Below are positions 59,092 to 64,000 of a stretch of 64,000 bases of DNA, in pieces. The first letter of the stretch is position 1. Each line of letters begins with the position of its first letter. Made by a program: the position numbers and the translations under genes. The stretch comes from Deltaproteobacteria bacterium HGW-Deltaproteobacteria-19 (GTDB lineage Bacteria > Desulfobacterota > Syntrophia > Syntrophales > PHBD01). Below the pieces are notes generated by a model. The model saw nothing but the letters and a program-made list of their open reading frames with translations. It did not search any database and had not been told where the DNA came from. The stretch covers positions 1 through 64,000 of the forward strand of contig PHBD01000014.1 in the NCBI GenBank assembly GCA_002841865.1. The letters are read 5' to 3'.

Positions 59092-60475
59092 TAAAAATGT
59101 ATGTTCTGAAGTAGTGTCATCTGGTTTCTGTGCCGGCTGTGGCGTTTGTGCAGGTGTGTGTCCACAAAACAATCTTGAGATGCGTTTTAATGAACTTGGT
59201 GAATATAATCCATTTGAGCCTGCTATAGGAAAGTGCATCGCAAAGTGTAATGTCTGTCTGAAGATATGTCCCTTTTATGATAATGAAAAAGATGAAGATG
59301 CAATAGGCCGGGAATATTACTTTTCAGTAGAGGGGATAAAACACAACACAGAAACAGGATATTATCTGCATAACTACGTTGGTTATTCCTCACGTGGTAA
59401 TCATCGGATAAATGGTACATCTGGAGGGATGCTTACTTGGACTTTAGAAAATCTATTGAACATGCATATTGTAGATGCAGTAGTCTGTGTAAAACCAAGC
59501 TCAAGTGGTCAGCCATTTTTTGATTTTACAATATGCAACAGCGTGGATGAAATAAGGTTATGCTCACGCTCCTGTTATTACCCCGTTGAAATCAGCTCGG
59601 TTATTCGTGATATTATGGTGAGTGATAAATCTTATGCTATTGTTGGCCTTCCTTGCGTCTGCAAAGCAATAAGATTGGCGATGTCAGTTTATCCGATGCT
59701 TAAGAAGCGAATCAAATATTTACTGGGGCTTGTGTGTGGTCAGGGTAAAAGCAGCTTTTTTTTAGAGTACCTCGTCGGTCTGTCAGGTGTTGATATAAGA
59801 CGAGCAAGTAAAATATCTTTTCGTGTAAAGGATGAAAAAAAGCCCGCATCTAGTGGTGGATATATATCAATAACGCACGAAGGTCATAATGGTGTGATTG
59901 AACAACTTGTTGATTGGCATAAAGTCGCGGCACGGCCTTGGCTGGATCGATATTTTACTTTGCATTCTTGCGACTTTTGCGACGACGTGTATGCAGAATG
60001 CGCAGACGCGGCTTTCATGGATGCATGGCTCCAGGCATATTCGGATGACTGGAAAGGCCACAGTATTGTATTAATACGCAATCCTAGTATAGCAGATATT
60101 TATAAGGATGCAGATCCCATATCACTTGCAGTGAATGACATACCAATTGATAAAGTAATAGAAAGTCAATATGGAGCACTTAACGATAAACGAAGAAATA
60201 TGAAGATCAGGATGGATATAGCAAGAAGGAACGGTATAGTACTTCCCAAAAAGCGAGACTTACATTATCCGGTGCAATATCAATTTGCAATAAAACAGTT
60301 AATCCTGGATCAATTGGCTATCTCAATGAAGTTACCTGCACTGTGGAAAGATACAAACGGAAACATTGAAGTATTTCATAGAAGATCGAATGCAGAAAGA
60401 AGTGCAACTGATAGAGCAAATTTAATGATATCATTATTTCGCTATCCAAATGCTATATTAAGAAGAATATTATAA
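59081..60475 (+). CDS. FrhB-like (coenzyme F420 hydrogenase/dehydrogenase beta-subunit family) protein of polysaccharide loci
   Basis: SGFCAGCGVCAGVCPQNNLEM, CLKICPFYDNE, GLPCVCKAIRLAM, SCDFCDDVYAECADAAFMDAW. Confidence 0.85.
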   Translation: MNNNKNVCSEVVSSGFCAGCGVCAGVCPQNNLEMRFNELGEYNPFEPAIGKCIAKCNVCLKICPFYDNEKDEDAIGREYYFSVEGIKHNTETGYYLHNYVGYSSRGNHRINGTSGGMLTWTLENLLNMHIVDAVVCVKPSSSGQPFFDFTICNSVDEIRLCSRSCYYPVEISSVIRDIMVSDKSYAIVGLPCVCKAIRLAMSVYPMLKKRIKYLLGLVCGQGKSSFFLEYLVGLSGVDIRRASKISFRVKDEKKPASSGGYISITHEGHNGVIEQLVDWHKVAARPWLDRYFTLHSCDFCDDVYAECADAAFMDAWLQAYSDDWKGHSIVLIRNPSIADIYKDADPISLAVNDIPIDKVIESQYGALNDKRRNMKIRMDIARRNGIVLPKKRDLHYPVQYQFAIKQLILDQLAISMKLPALWKDTNGNIEVFHRRSNAERSATDRANLMISLFRYPNAILRRIL

Positions 60476-60487
60476 TTGTAAAGTATT

Positions 60488-61549
60488 ATGAAAGTTGGAA
60501 TACTAACATTTCATTATGCATATAACTACGGTGCGGCGCTGCAAGCCTATGGACTTCAGAAAGCATTGCAGGAACTAGGCTTCAAACCAAGCATCATCGA
60601 TTATAGATCTTTACCAATTATGGCGCACAATAGAGGATTAGGTATTTTATCCGGCCGCTTTCTATCTGTAATAAAAATGCGCAGCAGATTCAAAACATTC
60701 CAAGAAGATCATATGCTACTGTCCAAGAGGCTATATAATGCGAAGGCTATAATTAGGGAAACGAAAGACTACAAAGCACTCATTGTTGGAAGTGATCAAG
60801 TATGGAACACAAATGCAACAAACGGTGATACTATCTATTTCCTCGATATTCCACTATCAAAACACATTAAAAAGATTAGTTATGCAGCATGTTTTGGTGA
60901 AGAAGAAATAAATAAGTCTTCAAAGCAGCACATCTCTCGGTACCTGTCAAATTTCGATTTCATCTCAGTTAGAAATATGATGAGTGCTAATATCGTCTCG
61001 AAATATCACGGAACAATGCCAAAGGTTGTACTGGATCCTACAGTGTTGACTGATTTCACGTTAGTAACCTCTAAAATAATATCAATGACGCCGTATATTC
61101 TTGTCTATGCATTGCACCGTGGTAAAGATGAAAAAAAGATGACGCAGCTTGTCAATGAAGCAAAAAAAACAATAAAACTGCCCGTATATTCGATATCGCA
61201 AAGATGGGATTTCCCAATAGCTGATTGTCATATACGCAATATTGGGCCATCAGAGTGGTTGACCTATTTTGAGCAGGCAGCATTCATTATCACCGATTCC
61301 TTTCATGGGTTATTATTTGCATTGAAGTATCAAAAGCCATTTATGGTATCTGCACTTAATAATAAAGCAAATCGTATAATTGAAATTGTTAATAAATATA
61401 CCTTATCTGACAGAATTATATTAAACGATGCAGATATGCCTAAGAATGAAATTTATAAGGATGAAATTGATTATTCAAAAATATCACAAAATATGGACCG
61501 GGATGTTCAAGAATCAAGGGAATTTCTACTCAGAGCATTGAGTGCTTAA
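60488..61549 (+). CDS. Polysaccharide pyruvyl transferase family protein
   Basis: GILTFHYAYNYGAALQAYGLQKAL, VGSDQVWN, YAACFGEE, FIITDSFHGLLFALKYQKPF. Confidence 0.92.
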   Translation: MKVGILTFHYAYNYGAALQAYGLQKALQELGFKPSIIDYRSLPIMAHNRGLGILSGRFLSVIKMRSRFKTFQEDHMLLSKRLYNAKAIIRETKDYKALIVGSDQVWNTNATNGDTIYFLDIPLSKHIKKISYAACFGEEEINKSSKQHISRYLSNFDFISVRNMMSANIVSKYHGTMPKVVLDPTVLTDFTLVTSKIISMTPYILVYALHRGKDEKKMTQLVNEAKKTIKLPVYSISQRWDFPIADCHIRNIGPSEWLTYFEQAAFIITDSFHGLLFALKYQKPFMVSALNNKANRIIEIVNKYTLSDRIILNDADMPKNEIYKDEIDYSKISQNMDRDVQESREFLLRALSA

Positions 61550-61577
61550 GTCACATCAAAGCTTTCGTGAAGAGAAA

Positions 61578-62528
61578 ATGACGAATTCTTTAATATCAAT
61601 AATAATTCCTTTATACAATAAGTGTGCCTATATTGGACGTGCTATCACGTCTGTATTAATTCAAAAGTATGATTTTGAGCTTTTAATAATCGATGATGGC
61701 TCAACAGACGACAGTTATGAAGAGGTGCAAAAATTCTCTGATCAAAGGATTAATGTTTTAAAGCAGGAAAATGCAGGTGTAGCTGCCGCAAGGAATAATG
61801 GTATTTCAAAAGCAAAAGGAGAACTGGTCGCTTTTTTAGATGCGGATGACGAATGGCTGCCGGATTTCTTGGAGAGCATTGTGAAACTCATCGAGAAATA
61901 TCCGGGAGCTGGTCTTTATGCAACGTCATATGAAAAGATTCACTTAAACGGCAATCGAGAAGCTGCACACTTTAAAAACCTGCCACCACCACCTTGGGAA
62001 GGGATAATGCCAAGTTACTTCAAGGCCGCAGCGTTTGGAGAACCTCCGGTATGTGCATCGGCAGTCTGCATACGAAGAAGTGTATTTGATAAGGTTGGTA
62101 TGTTCAGTAAAGGAAGAAGAATGGGGGAGGACCTGGATCTGTGGGGCAGGATCGCATTGAGCTACCCGGTAGCTTTTACAACGAAGACCGGGGCCATTTA
62201 TCACGAGGAAGCACAAAACAGGGCATGTAACGCAAAATTCACGGAAGCAGATGAACATCCATTCATTGAGTCGTATAAAGCTCTTTACAAAAAAGAACAA
62301 ACGGCCGTGAATGAAAAAGATCTCATGTTATATATTGGAAGATTGAAGCTCGAAAATGCAAGACAGCATGTACTCAGTGGAAATTATGGCAGAGCTCGTC
62401 AGTTGCTATCTTGTGGCGTTTGTACGCCCTCCGGGATTCGCAAAATCTTATGGGGTTCACATATTAACCGATTTACACATCTAGTATGGAAGTGGAAATG
62501 CAAATTATATAGAAGAAGCACCTCCTGA
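61578..62528 (+). CDS. Glycosyltransferase family 2
   Basis: ISIIIPLYNKCAYIGRAITSVLIQ, IDDGSTDDSYE, AAARNNGISKAKGELVAFLDADDEW. Confidence 0.93.
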   Translation: MTNSLISIIIPLYNKCAYIGRAITSVLIQKYDFELLIIDDGSTDDSYEEVQKFSDQRINVLKQENAGVAAARNNGISKAKGELVAFLDADDEWLPDFLESIVKLIEKYPGAGLYATSYEKIHLNGNREAAHFKNLPPPPWEGIMPSYFKAAAFGEPPVCASAVCIRRSVFDKVGMFSKGRRMGEDLDLWGRIALSYPVAFTTKTGAIYHEEAQNRACNAKFTEADEHPFIESYKALYKKEQTAVNEKDLMLYIGRLKLENARQHVLSGNYGRARQLLSCGVCTPSGIRKILWGSHINRFTHLVWKWKCKLYRRSTS

Positions 62529-62579
62529 TTGAATGATTATGCTTGCTCCTATTTTAAAACAGCCCATTATGATTATTCT

Positions 62580-63758
62580 ATGTATCACTCAATAATGATT
62601 GCCTTAGTTTTATCTATCCTATTCATGCCGTCAATCGGACTTGCTGATACTGTCAGGGATAAATTCGACATAAAGGGATTCACCAAGGTTGTAGATGGAA
62701 AGTATATTATCAGTTTGCCGGCTGGACTTTATCAAATATCCGAGACCATTGTATTACCATCAAACACAATATTTGAAGGAACAGGTCCGAGCACGATTCT
62801 GAAAGTGGCCTCCCCGTTTTTCGGTCAGCGGTTTATCACAAATTCGAATGAAAGAGATGGTTGTGAGAACATTACGCTTCGATCTTTTAAAATGGTTTTC
62901 GATTTGCCAATTTTAACGGGTAATTTGCCGGGGATCATGCGCTTCGAAAATGTCAGGAATCTTCAACTAAATAACATAACGATGATCTTGGATACAAAGT
63001 ATTATGGAATCGATCTGTCGGCAAATATTCAAAGCGCTATTATAGAGAATAATATAATTGAAAATTGGGGACAGGGCGGCACTATAATGGTCCGTAACAG
63101 ACATCGACAAACAAATAAGGAATCCAATAATATTATAATAAGAAATAACACACTTCTTTCTGCTTATGATGAACCATTGGCTGTATTCGGATGGATGGGC
63201 TCAGTAAGAAACATAACATTGGAAGGCAATAATGTTAAAGGGGAAGGGGCATCGTTCGGTATTACTGCTTTTGCTATAGATACCCTCGGACATACAGGAA
63301 AACTGAGTGACGTGGTTATTAGTAAAAATATTATTACCGGTGGTAAGCACGGTGCCATCGGTATAAAAGGTGGTGCCACAAACATCTCCGTGTCTGAGAA
63401 TAAAATACATCATGCCGCAGGAGACGGTATCTTTATTCATACGGGCGGAAACGGATTGCCAAGAGTCAGTGACGTATTAGTGATAGACAACGAAATTAGT
63501 GATACCGGGCGGCATGGAATACTTGCTACGGGATCTGAAATCAGAATAGAAAAGAACAAGATATCTAATACTAACGCCAGCGGTGTATATATGCATGGTA
63601 CCGTCACCGTAATGGATAATCAGGTTAAAGATGCAAAACCGGGAATACTGGCAGACGGTGATCAGATGAAGTTGATAAAACGAAACAGGTTCCGCAATGC
63701 ACCTATACGTATCCTAAACAAAAAAGGTACTGAAATAAAGGGTAATATAACAGAGTAG
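62580..63758 (+). CDS. Right-handed parallel beta-helix repeat protein (secreted)
   Basis: Signal peptide MYHSIMIALVLSILFMPSIGLA; repeated NxISxNxI…-type coils (IIENNIIENWG, IIIRNNTLLSA, ITLEGNNVKG, VVISKNIITGG); alternative TTG start 62529. Confidence 0.85.
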   Translation: MYHSIMIALVLSILFMPSIGLADTVRDKFDIKGFTKVVDGKYIISLPAGLYQISETIVLPSNTIFEGTGPSTILKVASPFFGQRFITNSNERDGCENITLRSFKMVFDLPILTGNLPGIMRFENVRNLQLNNITMILDTKYYGIDLSANIQSAIIENNIIENWGQGGTIMVRNRHRQTNKESNNIIIRNNTLLSAYDEPLAVFGWMGSVRNITLEGNNVKGEGASFGITAFAIDTLGHTGKLSDVVISKNIITGGKHGAIGIKGGATNISVSENKIHHAAGDGIFIHTGGNGLPRVSDVLVIDNEISDTGRHGILATGSEIRIEKNKISNTNASGVYMHGTVTVMDNQVKDAKPGILADGDQMKLIKRNRFRNAPIRILNKKGTEIKGNITE

Positions 63759-63806
63759 AATGTCACTATATAATGAAACGATTAATCTAATAATATTGGA
63801 ATATAA

Positions 63807-64000
63807 ATGATAAACACTACTCTTGAAAAAGATGCCCTACAACAGCCCATATCGTCTCAGGATTTCAAGTGGGATTCGATTCTTTACTATTATACTATAT
63901 ACATTTGTATTATTCTCGTCGGTGGTCTCATCGAGGTCCAGACAACGATATATGGTGCTGCCTTGTTTCTCATACTCCTGTATAGCCGCTATTGGCGATA
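63807..64000 (+). CDS. 5' end of a membrane protein (possible O-antigen ligase/polymerase), truncated by the window
   Basis: MINTTLEKDALQQPISSQDFKWDSILYYYTIYICIILVGGLIEVQTTIYGAALFLILLYSRYWR…. Confidence 0.5.
   Translation, partial: MINTTLEKDALQQPISSQDFKWDSILYYYTIYICIILVGGLIEVQTTIYGAALFLILLYSRYWR

Noticed and set aside
1-64000. CRISPR arrays, tRNA/rRNA genes, insertion sequences
   Set aside because: No regularly spaced repeats, no tRNA T-loop/acceptor pattern and no transposase or integrase motif noticed on reading; a tRNAscan/Infernal run would be decisive

Overview
The window is about 64 kb of bacterial chromosome, probably deltaproteobacterial or Syntrophobacterales-like. That placement is inferred from gene content; no marker gene is present. 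The first ~57 kb is GC-rich with ordinary coding density, and the last ~6 kb is a clearly AT-rich surface-polysaccharide cluster. I found no tRNA, rRNA, CRISPR array or transposase. Main points: (1) A C_GCAxxG_C_C-type redox protein at 29990..30463 is split in the ORF track by an in-frame TGA exactly where the family has its first conserved Cys. A well-formed stem-loop follows the TGA, so it is a strong selenoprotein candidate. (2) A compact MglA GTPase / Roadblock module (about 6.0-16 kb) contains three Roadblock proteins (one DUF4388/PATAN-fused), two paralogous ~65-aa proteins, a conserved unknown, an unlisted 52-aa zinc ribbon, a DUF3426-like membrane protein, an orphan GAF-GspE/PilB ATPase, a J-domain/GspE-N-like protein and a CRP-family regulator. 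Two perfect TGTGA-N6-TCACA sites lie at its ends, and the regulator's recognition helix (SRETVSRILK) matches that half-site. (3) The first ORF is a chimera of an ABC permease N-terminus and a metallo-beta-lactamase-fold hydrolase, joined at a shared 'LTDP'. (4) A PEP-CTERM gene is reduced to its start and its sorting signal by an apparent internal deletion. (5) Other items: a 2908-aa cyclic beta-1,2-glucan synthase, a eukaryotic-type hexokinase, and a pair of distant CNCCxCCC ferredoxin paralogs. All family calls come from reading motifs; no searches were run.
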